Below, in pieces: positions 9,179 through 18,481 of a stretch of DNA of 64,000 bases (position 1 is its first letter; the number at the start of each line of letters is the position of its first letter). The notes under the pieces are model-generated. The model ran no database searches. It was not told the origin of the DNA and saw only the letters and a program-made list of their open reading frames with translations. Made by a program: the position numbers and the translations under genes. Source of the DNA: Gilliamella sp. WF3-4 (GTDB lineage Bacteria > Pseudomonadota > Gammaproteobacteria > Enterobacterales > Orbaceae); the NCBI RefSeq assembly GCF_001690275.1, contig NZ_LZGW01000030.1, positions 95,430 through 159,429 on the forward strand, read 5' to 3'.

Positions 9179-10240
9179 TTAATCATTGTGACATTTTACG
9201 ATTCCTTGTTTATCACGATTTTCACACGAAATCGATTCCAATAGCTTGAAATGCCCACTGTTATCTATTTTATAATGCCTCCATTTTTCAATATCATGCG
9301 TTTCTTCACTACCAACATAATTTAGTAACCAAATATTCTTAAAATCTTCATCAATATAGTAATACTGTATAAAAGCAGCCGAGTCTAAAATTCTCCAGCT
9401 ATAAATGGATAATCTATCAATTAATTTATTATCTTTTTCAATATTTAAATACATTTCGAAACCAAACTCTTTGTGCGGTTTTTTAGTTAAATTGTATTGA
9501 TATTCTCCTTTTTGATATATCACTTTCTTTTTGTCAAATAAAGTTTCACTAACTTTACTAAAATAAGAAGCTAATTCGTGCAAATCACACTCATTATAAA
9601 AGTATGAATTATAATAAGATCCATCATCAGGGAAATCACACTTCTTATTCATATCATCTACAATTTTTTTATTAGTCAACATTGGATGACCAAACCAACT
9701 AAATTCACGATTTGGTATCTTATAATTAAATCCTCTATAGGTTACAGGTGATCCGTTATTTTTTTCTATACGCTTCGAAAATGTTATCAAGTAACCTGAC
9801 TTGGTCAAAAAAACAAAATAATTGTCGATCCTTATTAAATCAGTCAAACCTTCTTTTAAGCATAAATCATCTTTGTCATTATTAGGAAATTTTATTGCTT
9901 CAAATTGATATCCTAAAGGGATTTTTTCCTCTGAAAAAATTTTTTTATACTCCTCTACTTTTTCTGTGGTTTTCCAATAAGATAAAGGGGAAGCAATATC
10001 TGTTGTCGTCTCATACGCAATAAAACAAATTGTATCGACTATAACTTCTCCATCAATTAATATGAGTTTAATTTTCGAATATCTTTCTATTAAACTTTCT
10101 CTTTCAGAATCGGATCCTCCTCCAGAAACAGAATTTTTTGAAACTTTATAAAAATCCCAAATATCCGGAGATTCATTTGAATGTACATATCCTATAGAAA
10201 ACATAAAAAATAAAATCAAAGTTAAACAATTTTTTTTCAT
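9179..10240 (-). CDS. Putative periplasmic immunity protein, 353 aa, copy 1
   Basis: The signal peptide is NCLTLILFFMFSIGYVHSNE. The C-terminal third holds the shared module: YLNIEKDNKLIDRLSIYSW, YYYIDEDFKNIWL, WRHYKIDNSGHFKLLESI. Several cysteines (DTICF, DDLCL, KKCDF, NECDL, SCENRD) may pair in the periplasm. A second copy at 16334-17395 is about nine-tenths identical, and both are preceded by the same eroded tip end (HNSHL and EKFDFNAIK). This is an effector-immunity pair whose effector has been lost twice while the immunity gene was kept. Differences cluster in loops, which suggests divergence after duplication. Confidence 0.65.
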   Translation of the reverse strand: MKKNCLTLILFFMFSIGYVHSNESPDIWDFYKVSKNSVSGGGSDSERESLIERYSKIKLILIDGEVIVDTICFIAYETTTDIASPLSYWKTTEKVEEYKKIFSEEKIPLGYQFEAIKFPNNDKDDLCLKEGLTDLIRIDNYFVFLTKSGYLITFSKRIEKNNGSPVTYRGFNYKIPNREFSWFGHPMLTNKKIVDDMNKKCDFPDDGSYYNSYFYNECDLHELASYFSKVSETLFDKKKVIYQKGEYQYNLTKKPHKEFGFEMYLNIEKDNKLIDRLSIYSWRILDSAAFIQYYYIDEDFKNIWLLNYVGSEETHDIEKWRHYKIDNSGHFKLLESISCENRDKQGIVKCHND

Positions 10241-10272
10241 TTCACATTATCCTGCTAATTTAAAATTTCGAA

Positions 10273-10335
10273 TTATTCAATTGCTTTAATTGCATTAAAA
10301 TCAAATTTTTCTGTATGCAAATGACTATTATGCCA
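10273..10335 (-). pseudogene. C-terminal end of a lost effector tip
   Basis: Minus-strand translation reads WHNSHLHTEKFDFNAIKAIE and a stop, directly before the 353-aa immunity gene. A longer version of the same tip end survives at 17436-17616. The HxxHLH pattern looks metal-binding, but the family cannot be assigned from this scrap. Confidence 0.6.
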
Positions 10336-10517
10336 ATCCAAAATTGACATTTAGCATTGTCAAAGTTAATGATATTTTTTACTAATCGTTTTGATAAAGT
10401 GCTCTCTGTGTCAATTAAATTGACACAGAGTTATGTAAAATCTTGAGCATCAATATAGGCTAGTAAAAGTAATGAAGAAAGCACCTTATTATTCTAATTT
10501 ATATTTAGTCACATTCA

Positions 10518-11114
10518 TTATTCAAAGTTAATATTACCTTTATCATCAATAAAATAATAACTTACCTTATGTTGTTCAGTCATAAGCTTGTTTGTTTCTA
10601 TACCAATGCAATATTCTGATTCTATTATTTCAAATTTCTTATTTTTATAAATACGTGTTTTTTTATTGATTGAGCATTCTGCTTGTGCACCATCCACAAC
10701 AATCATTTTGCTAATCAGTTGATTACTCTTATCAAAAATCTGTAACTCAAGGGTTGGAAGGTTATAATATGAATCTTGATCATTATGATCCCAATAAGCA
10801 AAAAGAAACACATTTAGATTGCTATCAAGTGGAAGCTTTTTAAATAATATAGCTTTACCTGTGTAAGGTTTTCTATGCTCAACCATACTTAATAAAGGCG
10901 TATTAGGGTCAAAAAGTGCGTTTAGTGGGTTTTTTTTATCATAAACTTGATTATTATCAGCAAAAAAGTCTTTTAAAGAATGATAGGACGATGTTTTTTT
11001 TGAATATCCCTTAAATTCATAAAGAATATTATTGGGATCTTTATTTTTATCTTCTGCGAAAGAAAATAACGAAATCAATAAAATGCATATAGGGAAAAAT
11101 TTAAATCTAATCAT
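10518..11114 (-). CDS. Putative periplasmic immunity protein, 198 aa
   Basis: The signal peptide is FKFFPICILLISLFSFAEDK. It has the shared immunity layout: LELQIFDKSNQLISKMIVV, ESEYCIGIETN, then VSYYFIDDKGNINFE at the very end. It follows the immunity-type gene of the amidase_2 effector, so the effector may be followed by two immunity genes. The last part of this gene and its downstream flank were duplicated to 16015-16245. A second role against a related, now lost tip is equally possible. Confidence 0.6.
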   Translation of the reverse strand: MIRFKFFPICILLISLFSFAEDKNKDPNNILYEFKGYSKKTSSYHSLKDFFADNNQVYDKKNPLNALFDPNTPLLSMVEHRKPYTGKAILFKKLPLDSNLNVFLFAYWDHNDQDSYYNLPTLELQIFDKSNQLISKMIVVDGAQAECSINKKTRIYKNKKFEIIESEYCIGIETNKLMTEQHKVSYYFIDDKGNINFE

Positions 11115-11183
11115 TTTTAATCCTGTACATTTATAATTAAGTTAAAATCAAAACTGCCGTGGTTTTTTACTATTAAAAACAAT

Positions 11184-11726
11184 TTATAATTTATCTAAAT
11201 ATGCACAACCTTCAAATATTTCACCTTTATAATCAATAAAAATTTCATATATTGAAGTTATCTCATCAAGATTTGCTTCACAAAAAGTTCCTTTGGGAAG
11301 ACTGCGAATTAAGCCATATACACCATCTTTAGAATGAAAAATAACCAAAAAATTTCTTGTTAAAGAAGAATTTTTTATATCTATGGCAATATTTATATTT
11401 TTTTCTTTTAGAGATATGAATTGCAATTTATTCTTACTTATTTTAGCATTCCAAAATGGTTCATAACCATTAGCATAAAAACCTATAGAGTTTTTGTTAA
11501 CTTTATCCCAAAAATTATGTGGCGATAACATATCTGTTTGTTCCATTTTCTGTAACTCTGATAAATTTATCCAATCTATCATTCCATTTTTAAGATTTAA
11601 GAAATTCTGCTTACCATTTTCCATGCTTCCTAAAGATAAAAATTCTTGATAGGATGAATTAGTATATACCTCTTGAGCTAATAACAAGTTAGGTAATAGC
11701 AAAAATAATAAAATTAATTTTTTCAT
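11184..11726 (-). CDS. Putative immunity protein of the amidase_2 effector, COG3650-like, 180 aa
   Basis: It lies only 9 bases behind the stop of the amidase_2-tip effector (11736-14039), so it is the likely cognate immunity protein. A signal peptide (LILLFLLLPNLLLAQE) predicts periplasmic export. The core resembles the small periplasmic COG3650/MliC-like fold: GYEPFWNAKIS (the EPFW motif), then FCEANLDEITS and a final GCAYL, which supply two cysteines able to pair. That fold includes inhibitors of cell-wall lytic enzymes, which fits an anti-amidase role. The family call is from motif memory and is moderate. The pairing is by position. Confidence 0.65.
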   Translation of the reverse strand: MKKLILLFLLLPNLLLAQEVYTNSSYQEFLSLGSMENGKQNFLNLKNGMIDWINLSELQKMEQTDMLSPHNFWDKVNKNSIGFYANGYEPFWNAKISKNKLQFISLKEKNINIAIDIKNSSLTRNFLVIFHSKDGVYGLIRSLPKGTFCEANLDEITSIYEIFIDYKGEIFEGCAYLDKL

Positions 11727-11735
11727 ATAATAACC

Positions 11736-14039
11736 TTATTTTTTATGCGGATTTCCAGATAAAATTGGAGGCCATGAATATTTATCATTTGCAAATGGAA
11801 TTTTTGATTTGCTATATCCCCAGTACCGTTCATGTTCGAAATGAGGAATATCATCTATCGGTACATTTCTACTTCTTAAGATAGAATAAAATTTATTATA
11901 ATCAAAATCTGTAGGATCACCATGACCATTTGGAATGCCTCTATCAACTTCTATATGAGGTACGATAATTGGCCAACATCCTTCAATATCGGAAGCTTCA
12001 ATATATAAATCAGCAAGAGCTTGATATTGGTAATCTGTAGGTACATCTGGACTTTTATAATTGATTTCGACATGGAACATTCTTCCTTTTAAATTATTTC
12101 TAGATTCAGCTTTTGTAGCCCATACATTTTTTTCGGTAAAAGGCCATATTTCAATTACATCCCCATTTCTCATAATATATTTATGAGCTTTACTCCTTAT
12201 TTTTTTATCTGGATTGTTAACATTATTTATTGCCTTGATAGTCTCTTCTGACATATTTCCATCAGTACAATGTAAAACAAAATGACTTCTATAGTCAGGT
12301 GTTATAGGACAAACGCCTTTATTTTTTTCAACTTTAAAATAATCCATCATTGCTACCGGATGAATAAACCACGCCTTCCCATCAGCATTCAGCGTGGCTG
12401 GTGGAGCTGAGTCTGTTGGGGTGGTTGTGGTATTGGTTGTCTCGCCATTTTCTGGAGGCGTGTCTTGGGGTTGATTCAACTTAGCTAAGCCTTTAGCAAC
12501 ATCATCCCACCATAACATTTTCTTGATTTTCTCTTTGGTTTTGTCCCAAGCCATGACTTTGTCTTCTAACTTTTGTACCTTTTTATAAATTTCGATTTGT
12601 TCTGCGTTCAATTTCTGCTTTGGATTGCTTTTGTAGTCTTTTGGAAATCGGTCAATTTTTCTTTTTAGCTCTTCAAACCCTTTTTTTTCTAACTGTTGTT
12701 TACTAGTTTCTAACGTGTTGATATAAGCATCCAGTTTTGCTTCGTCGCCTTCCGTTAAATAATCCAATACATTGCTGACATTTTCTGTCATTTCACTATT
12801 TAACGCTTCCCATTTTGGCAATTTGCCCTCCGAATCCAGTTTGCCATACCATTCACTCTCATAATGGATTAACAGGCGACCCAGTGATGAGGCTAATATT
12901 GGTTTATTAATTATCCCGTTAAAGCTATTAATATCTATCTTCGCATATTTCTGATCGCTAGAATTGTATTGCTTGTCTAATATTGTTAATGTTTCTTTTA
13001 TTGTTGGCGTGTATTGTTCAAGTGATGCATTATCCTTATTTCTGCTTAAGGTTTTTTTAGCACTCAGATAAATGTCTTTCAGACTGGCATTTTCTTTAAT
13101 TTGTTTAAAATCAAACCAATCCCAGCAACTCACTTTCTTCACGCCTTCGCTTTCGGTTGATAGCCAACCGGGAGAGATAGTGATATTTTTATCGTCAAGG
13201 GCTTTTTCTATGTATATCCATAAGGTATCTTGCTCATCCACCGCTCGATGCTGGTGTGTTTTTACGTTATTATCACTCATATCAAGTAGGAGTGGTGTGC
13301 CAATATTATAATTGCTGCTCGTTAATTGGCTAGCTTGTAAGGGGTGTTTACTCCATGCCTCGGTGTCTGAGGCTAATTCGATTTCATTATTCGCGTTTGC
13401 TTTTTTGGCTCTCTCCTTAGTATTTTCAATCCATAATGTTTTTGTGTCAGTTGCAGAGGTTTTAATTTCTATTTGTAGCCAGTTTATGTTGGTTTCTTTA
13501 CTAAGCACCTTTATTTTGCTGCCTTTAAGTGGTGTACCAACGGTGGTGTCGGCTAGACTTGGGCGCGTCAGTATTTTGGCGCCTTTGGATATAGCTAATA
13601 ATGTTTTTGCTTCATCAGCTATTTTACTCGCCTCTGCTTGCGTTTGCGCAATGTACTTGGGTAAGTCTTCACAGGTAAAACATTCAACATGTAAATTTGG
13701 TTGAAATTCGCTCCCTTTCATACCTTGTGCAAGCGGTAGGGTTTCTATATCAATATAATTCCCCTCTTTATCTTTTTTTTTATCAATCGCCTTATCTTGA
13801 TTATGACCAATATGTCCAACTAAATCACCGGCTTCAATTGGAAAAGGCTCGTCTAATACCACAACTTCATTATATTTTTTACCTCTAACTACATTTTCAA
13901 GACAATCAAAATAAACGTATTTTTTCCCAGCTGGCAAAGGAATAGTGGGGCTTCCATCTCGAATCACTTCAACTAATTCAACATAATTTTTTGGCGCTTT
14001 GGTACCTGATATTTTAATTTGAGTACCTTCTGGTAGCAT
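11736..14039 (-). CDS. T6SS effector fragment with amidase_2 tip (5'-truncated carrier)
   Basis: The frame is carrier-homologous from about 14092, where a TAG precedes KTKGLRIKDESK, to the junction at 12348-12375. The first ATG (14039) falls inside the carrier at MLPEGTQIK, so the M23-like start and first SH3-like part are missing. The carrier part is nearly identical to 24717-26400 of the vgrG-linked effector. The tip (from about residue 565) is an N-acetylmuramoyl-L-alanine amidase of the amidase_2/AmpD type. Likely zinc ligands are H590 in LHCTD, the His of FHVEINY and the region HGDPTDFDY. It is probably silent, or a donor, unless recombined onto a full carrier or expressed from the internal ATG. 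Confidence 0.7.
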   Translation of the reverse strand: MLPEGTQIKISGTKAPKNYVELVEVIRDGSPTIPLPAGKKYVYFDCLENVVRGKKYNEVVVLDEPFPIEAGDLVGHIGHNQDKAIDKKKDKEGNYIDIETLPLAQGMKGSEFQPNLHVECFTCEDLPKYIAQTQAEASKIADEAKTLLAISKGAKILTRPSLADTTVGTPLKGSKIKVLSKETNINWLQIEIKTSATDTKTLWIENTKERAKKANANNEIELASDTEAWSKHPLQASQLTSSNYNIGTPLLLDMSDNNVKTHQHRAVDEQDTLWIYIEKALDDKNITISPGWLSTESEGVKKVSCWDWFDFKQIKENASLKDIYLSAKKTLSRNKDNASLEQYTPTIKETLTILDKQYNSSDQKYAKIDINSFNGIINKPILASSLGRLLIHYESEWYGKLDSEGKLPKWEALNSEMTENVSNVLDYLTEGDEAKLDAYINTLETSKQQLEKKGFEELKRKIDRFPKDYKSNPKQKLNAEQIEIYKKVQKLEDKVMAWDKTKEKIKKMLWWDDVAKGLAKLNQPQDTPPENGETTNTTTTPTDSAPPATLNADGKAWFIHPVAMMDYFKVEKNKGVCPITPDYRSHFVLHCTDGNMSEETIKAINNVNNPDKKIRSKAHKYIMRNGDVIEIWPFTEKNVWATKAESRNNLKGRMFHVEINYKSPDVPTDYQYQALADLYIEASDIEGCWPIIVPHIEVDRGIPNGHGDPTDFDYNKFYSILRSRNVPIDDIPHFEHERYWGYSKSKIPFANDKYSWPPILSGNPHKK
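12348..12375 (-). repeat. Tip-junction repeat, copy 2 (amidase_2 effector)
   Basis: Same 28-base carrier end (AWFIHPVAM) as at 4242, 20300, 22699 and 24689, followed here by the amidase_2 tip. Confidence 0.75.
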
Positions 14040-14185
14040 GGAAATAATATTTTTTTTACTTTCATCCTTTATTCTTAGCCCTTTTGTTTTCTAATTGAAT
14101 TGTTTACTAAATTTGGAATATTTACAGTACAAGGCAAGCCCCAAAACAAAGTGCATAAGTTTTAAAATAAACTTCATTTCTCCAG

Positions 14186-15160
14186 TTAATTTTCTATCTG
14201 GTTTAGCTTGTTATCTATTTTTTCTATTTGTTGTTTTATTTGTTCTGTTAAACAACGGGTAATTTTATGGGTAAAGGTGGTCGCTTCATTATGGTAAACT
14301 GGTGGCGGTATCATTAAACAAGCTTTATTAATTTGCTTATCTATTACCTCAATAGAATCTTTGGGCTCGTTTTCTTTTGCTTGAAGTAATGCTAATTTTT
14401 TAACTAAAAGGTCATGATAATAGTTGTAAGATTCTATATTGCAAGTCGTATTATATTCATCTTGATAACAAGTTCTAAGTTTATCCGTTTCAAAATTTGA
14501 TGGTTCAGATTTATCGGGCACTTCAAATTGATCTGGATAAATAATACGATATTTATAACCATCATCAAATAAAAATTCTTTAAGCTTAAATTGCAAATTT
14601 TCTTTATCAATTTGATAATGTTTCCAAAATACTGGCTGAATATAGCTACCAAAGTCTTTTACTAATAAGATATAAATATTTCCATTAGGATTAATATAAT
14701 AATATTGATTACTTAACCAATAATAACTGATGACGTCATAATAAATATTTGCTAATGTAATTGTATCTTTAATATTCCCTTGATAAGTAAGTGATAAATT
14801 CAGTGCATTAACTGGATAACTATTATCATTAATTGTTCTATTAAACTCTTTTTTATTAATAATTAGCTTCAGCTCACCGTTATCGTATATATCAATATTC
14901 TTATTAACAACCTCATATAAATTATTAAAATAAGGAGCAATTTGGTTTATTGGGCAACTTTCCCTATTTTTTTCTCTTTCATTATTAGTAAGTTGCCAAA
15001 AATCATGTATTTTTTGACAATCTTTTTCCAATTGTCCCATACCTATAGATTCAATAATGGGCACACCTTTGTAACCATCAGCAACATCAAATTGCTTGCT
15101 GTACACATATGAACTAAATGCCAGTAAAATCAACGAAAAATATAATGAAAACTTCATCAC
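14186..15160 (-). CDS. Putative periplasmic immunity protein, 324 aa
   Basis: The signal peptide is SLYFSLILLAFSSYVYSK. The middle has the shared module in a looser form: ALNLSLTYQGNIKDTITL, QYYYINPNGNIYILL, then WKHYQIDKENLQFKLKEF. About 110 extra residues follow it, with a helical Lys/Glu/Gln-rich end (EQIKQQIEKIDNKL) and cysteine pairs (RTCYQDEYNTTCN, NKACL, TRCLT). It is upstream of the truncated amidase_2 effector and behind another immunity gene, with no intact tip before it. Probably an orphan immunity gene. Confidence 0.55.
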   Translation of the reverse strand: MMKFSLYFSLILLAFSSYVYSKQFDVADGYKGVPIIESIGMGQLEKDCQKIHDFWQLTNNEREKNRESCPINQIAPYFNNLYEVVNKNIDIYDNGELKLIINKKEFNRTINDNSYPVNALNLSLTYQGNIKDTITLANIYYDVISYYWLSNQYYYINPNGNIYILLVKDFGSYIQPVFWKHYQIDKENLQFKLKEFLFDDGYKYRIIYPDQFEVPDKSEPSNFETDKLRTCYQDEYNTTCNIESYNYYHDLLVKKLALLQAKENEPKDSIEVIDKQINKACLMIPPPVYHNEATTFTHKITRCLTEQIKQQIEKIDNKLNQIEN

Positions 15161-15183
15161 TTAACCCTTTATAATTAATGATA

Positions 15184-15786
15184 TTATTTAATTTTATTGA
15201 AAAAACCAGAACGGCTCATTTGGTATTTAATTTCCTTAGTCTGAATATCATTTTTTTTAGGATCTTCATCGAATTCAAAAAGGTTTTGTTGTTGATGTTG
15301 TTTTATCAAGATCTTTCCATTTGTTTTTATAACAAAATCATTCCAGTAAGATATTTCGCCATTTTGTATTTTATAAAGCACTATGGCATCAATTAGATTA
15401 TTTTGAGCATCAAAACTATTCAACTGAAAAGTAAAAACATTAGCATCATTCTCGCCAATAGCCATATAAATAATTCCCTTATATAAAATACCTTCATAAT
15501 AAAAATAAATATGTGGAAAATAGAATGCACTTTTAGCTAAATATTCAAATAGTTTAGGCTTAAATGAAAATTCTTTATTAGAGAATCTTAATGGAAAAGG
15601 CATATTAGGGGATAGCTTTATACCGAAATCACTCCAATAATAGTATTTTTCTAATTCCTTAGAAGAATAAGGCAATTTTATTTTCTGATAATAATGTAAA
15701 TCATTTTTTTCATTTACAGAAAATACAGCATTTATATTGGAGAACATTAATAGGAAGATAATTATAAAACTATTTAAAAATTTCAT
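15184..15786 (-). CDS. Putative periplasmic immunity protein, 200 aa
   Basis: The export signal is SFIIIFLLMFSNINAVFS. The shared module is present: FTFQLNSFDAQNNLIDAIVL, WNDFVIKTNGKILI, then EIKYQMSRSGFFNKIK at the end. It is 23 bases in front of the 324-aa immunity gene, so the two are probably co-transcribed. No tip precedes it. Upstream is 320 bases with no recognisable gene. I infer immunity function from the module and context. Confidence 0.55.
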   Translation of the reverse strand: MKFLNSFIIIFLLMFSNINAVFSVNEKNDLHYYQKIKLPYSSKELEKYYYWSDFGIKLSPNMPFPLRFSNKEFSFKPKLFEYLAKSAFYFPHIYFYYEGILYKGIIYMAIGENDANVFTFQLNSFDAQNNLIDAIVLYKIQNGEISYWNDFVIKTNGKILIKQHQQQNLFEFDEDPKKNDIQTKEIKYQMSRSGFFNKIK

Positions 15787-16106
15787 TATTTAATTTCCTT
15801 GATTTTTTCTTCTTTTGATATATAGCTAATACTTTTTCAAATTTAGATAGTTTATAATTTTTTACAATATAATAGTCAAATTAGTCATTATTTGAGGCCG
15901 CCTTAAACACATGAAATACGAAATTTTTATGTATTCTGCTTTTAGCTTACACAAATAAAAAAATACCTATATGAGAAACTTTGAAACTAGCAATTAGCGA
16001 TTGGTATGTCCACACAGAGTTATGTAAAATATTGAGCATCAATATAGGCTAGTAAAAGTGATGAAGAAAGCACCTTATTATTCTAATTTATATTTAGTCA
16101 CATTCA
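15787..16106 (-). other. Gene-free stretch inside the effector array
   Basis: About 320 AT-rich bases with no convincing frame, RNA or repeat. The right part (from about 16015) begins the copy of the flank and 3' end of the 198-aa immunity gene. The left part may hold the promoter of the immunity pair at 14186-15786, but I see no clear -35/-10 pair. Confidence 0.4.
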
Positions 16107-16245
16107 TTATTCAAAGTTAATATTACCTTTATCATCAATAAAATAATAACTTACCTTATGTTGTTCAGTCATAAGCTTGTTTGTTTCTATATCAATGCAA
16201 TATTCTGATTCTATTATTTCAAATTTCTTATTTTTATAGATAGAT
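16107..16245 (-). pseudogene. Duplicated 3' end of the 198-aa immunity gene
   Basis: About 230 bases (16015-16245) are nearly identical to 10426-10655. This covers the last 45 or so codons of the 198-aa immunity gene and the sequence behind it. The copy stops inside the gene and is fused to a carrier scrap, so no protein with a signal peptide can be made. Confidence 0.75.
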
Positions 16246-16261
16246 GTATTTATATTTTTGT

Positions 16262-16333
16262 TCATAACCTTTTAGATAATTCACCTATCGAGGCTTTTTC
16301 TTCTACGCTACTAAATCCTGACCAATGCTATTC
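16262..16333 (-). pseudogene. Carrier linker scrap
   Basis: Minus-strand translation WSGFSSVEEKASIGELSKRL matches WPEFKTVEEKATVGELSNK in the linker of the M15 effector. It lies between the duplicated 353-aa immunity gene and the truncated 198-aa immunity copy and marks a recombination junction. Confidence 0.65.
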
Positions 16334-17395
16334 TTAATTATTATGACATTTTACGATTCCTTGTCTATCACGTTTTTTACACGAAATCGATTCCAATAGC
16401 TTAAAATGCCCACTATTATCTATTTTATAATGCCTCCATTTTTCAATATCATGCGTTGAGTCACTACCAACATAATTTAGTAACCAAATATTCTTAAAAT
16501 TTTTATCAATATAGTAATCCTGTTCAAAAGCTGCCGATTCTAAAATTCTCTGTTTATAAATGGATAATCTATCAATTAATTTATTACCTTTTTCAATATT
16601 TAAATATATTTCGAAATCAAACTCTTCGTGCTGTTTTTTAGTTAAATTGTATTGATATTCTCCTTTTTGATATATCACTTTCTTTTTGTCAAATAAAGTT
16701 TCACTAATTTCACTAAAATAAAAACCTAATTCGTTCAAATCACACTCATTATAAAAGTATGAATTATAATAAGATCCATCATCAGGGAAATCACACTTCT
16801 TATTCATATCATCTACAATTTTTTTATTAGTCAACATTGGATGACCAAACCAACTAAATTCACGATTCGGTATCTTATAATTAAATCCTCTATAGGTTAC
16901 AGGTGATCCGTTATTTTTTTCTATATGCTTCGAAAATGTTATCAAGTAATCTGACTTGGTCAAAAAAACAAAATAATTGTCGATCCTTATTAAATCAGTC
17001 AAACCTTCTTCCAAGCATAAATCATCTTTGTCATTATTAGGAAGTTTTATTGCTTCAAATTGATATCTTAAAGGGATTTTTTCCGCTGAAAAAATTTTTT
17101 TATACTCCTTTACTTTTTCTGGAGTTTTCCAATAAGATAAAGGGGAAGTCATCTTTGTTGTTGTCTCATATGGAATAAAACAAATTGTATCAACTATAAC
17201 TTGTCCATCAATTAATATGAGTTTAATTTTCGAATATCTTTCTATTAAACTTTCTCTTTCAGAATCAGATCCTCCCCCTGAAACAGAATTTTTTGAAACT
17301 TTATAAAAATCCCAAATATCCGGAGATTCATTTGAATGTACATTTCCTATAGAAAACATAAAAAATAAAATCAAAGTTAAACAATTTTTTTTCAT
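16334..17395 (-). CDS. Putative periplasmic immunity protein, 353 aa, copy 2
   Basis: This is a close copy of the protein at 9179-10240: same length, same signal peptide (YVHSNE becomes NVHSNE), same C-terminal module. Most changes are single residues, concentrated around residues 75-115 and 210-285 (HELASYFSKVSET becomes NELGFYFSEISET, and YSWRILDSAAFIQ becomes YKQRILESAAFEQ). The duplication extends upstream through the end of the lost tip. Both copies have intact frames, which suggests each still has a selective use, perhaps against different tip variants carried by competitors. Confidence 0.65.
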   Translation of the reverse strand: MKKNCLTLILFFMFSIGNVHSNESPDIWDFYKVSKNSVSGGGSDSERESLIERYSKIKLILIDGQVIVDTICFIPYETTTKMTSPLSYWKTPEKVKEYKKIFSAEKIPLRYQFEAIKLPNNDKDDLCLEEGLTDLIRIDNYFVFLTKSDYLITFSKHIEKNNGSPVTYRGFNYKIPNREFSWFGHPMLTNKKIVDDMNKKCDFPDDGSYYNSYFYNECDLNELGFYFSEISETLFDKKKVIYQKGEYQYNLTKKQHEEFDFEIYLNIEKGNKLIDRLSIYKQRILESAAFEQDYYIDKNFKNIWLLNYVGSDSTHDIEKWRHYKIDNSGHFKLLESISCKKRDRQGIVKCHNN

Positions 17396-17435
17396 TTCAT
17401 GTTATCCTGCTAATTTAAAATTTCTAATTATTCAA

Positions 17436-17616
17436 TTACTTTAATAGCATTAAAATCAAATTTTTCTGTATCAAATGACTATTATGTAACTTATCACCAT
17501 CTACTACTCCTGATATTCCACTAAATAAGTTATAAATTTCTTCTCCTATTCGAAAAGTTCGAAAATGAAATTTAGCTAAAGCATTAACAAATGCTTTATC
17601 TTTTTTCCAATCTGAT
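17436..17616 (-). pseudogene. Effector tip remnant, cut by an IS element
   Basis: The frame on the minus strand reads SDWKKDKAFVNALAKFHFRT, IGEEIYNLFSG, VVDGDKLHNSHL and then shifts to EKFDFNAIKVIE and a stop. It is the longest surviving piece of the tip that belonged to the 353-aa immunity family. Its 5' part was replaced by the IS end at 17617, and a small deletion broke the HLH region. The enzyme family is unknown. Confidence 0.65.
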
Positions 17617-17656
17617 TGTAAATACCCCAAACTTAGTACACAACTCACGTAGAAAA

Positions 17657-18481
17657 TCATGCTGCTTGTTTTAGTGTTTTATACTCAATCGGTGTCATGT
17701 TATTTAATGCCTCATGCGGTCTTTCGGTGTTATAAACCGTTAACCATTCTTCAGTTATTCTCCTTGCTTGCGCTAAGTTGTTAAAAAGATATAAATCGAG
17801 TACTTCAGTACGATAGGTACGATTAAATCGTTCAATATAGCCATTTTGATAAGGGCTACCGGGCTGGATATAATCAATGGTTATATCATGTGATTTAGCC
17901 CAGTTTATAAAGGTTTTTCCTGTAAATTCTGGCCCATTATCGACCCGTATTTTTAATGGATACCCATGATATTCGGCCAGTTTATCTAAGTAACGGGTAA
18001 TCCTTCCTGCTGGTAAGCTTACTGCAATATCAATACCTAACGCCTCACGATTAAAGTCATCGATGACATTGAATGTCCTAAAGCGACGTTGATTACGACT
18101 ACTGTCACTCATAAAATCCATTGACCAACATTCACCTTGTTTATTGGGGACTAATAACCTTTCCGGGCATCGTGGAGGAATGCGTTTTTTACGCTTTACC
18201 CTGAGATTAAGCTTTAATTCACAATACACCCGATATATCCGTTTATGATTCCATTGATAGCCGAGCTTTCTGATACGATTAAAACATTTAGGAAAGCCTC
18301 AGCGTAAATGCCGGTCTGTGATAGCATTCAACACCGAAACAATCACCGAATCATCCTGTAACTTAGCTTGATAATAGTAAGCACAACGGCTTAAGCCAAC
18401 AATGGCACAGCTCATAGCAATAGTAACTGAATGATTTTGTTGTAGTTGCTGTGCCCACGTTTTACGTGCCTCAGTTGGCAC
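17657..18481 (-). pseudogene. IS3 transposase orfB, nonsense-interrupted
   Basis: The DDE integrase core is readable (WSMDFMSD, VDNGPEFTGK, then YIERFNRTYRTEVLD with the catalytic Glu). An in-frame TGA at 18299-18301 splits the gene after DRHLR and before GFPKCFNRIRKLGYQWNHKR. Relatives have Trp at this point, so one TGG to TGA change is the likely cause. A GTG could start the first part at 18481. Unless the stop is read through, no full transposase is made and the element is probably immobile. Confidence 0.8.

Noticed and set aside
13072..13888. Three plus-strand open frames, repeated at 25413-26229
   Set aside because: They lie antisense to the nearly identical carrier repeats. Their conservation is explained by the carrier gene, and they have no ribosome sites or recognisable proteins.
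18299..18301. Frameshift as the break in the IS3 orfB
   Set aside because: Both parts lie in the same frame. The break is a single TGA codon.
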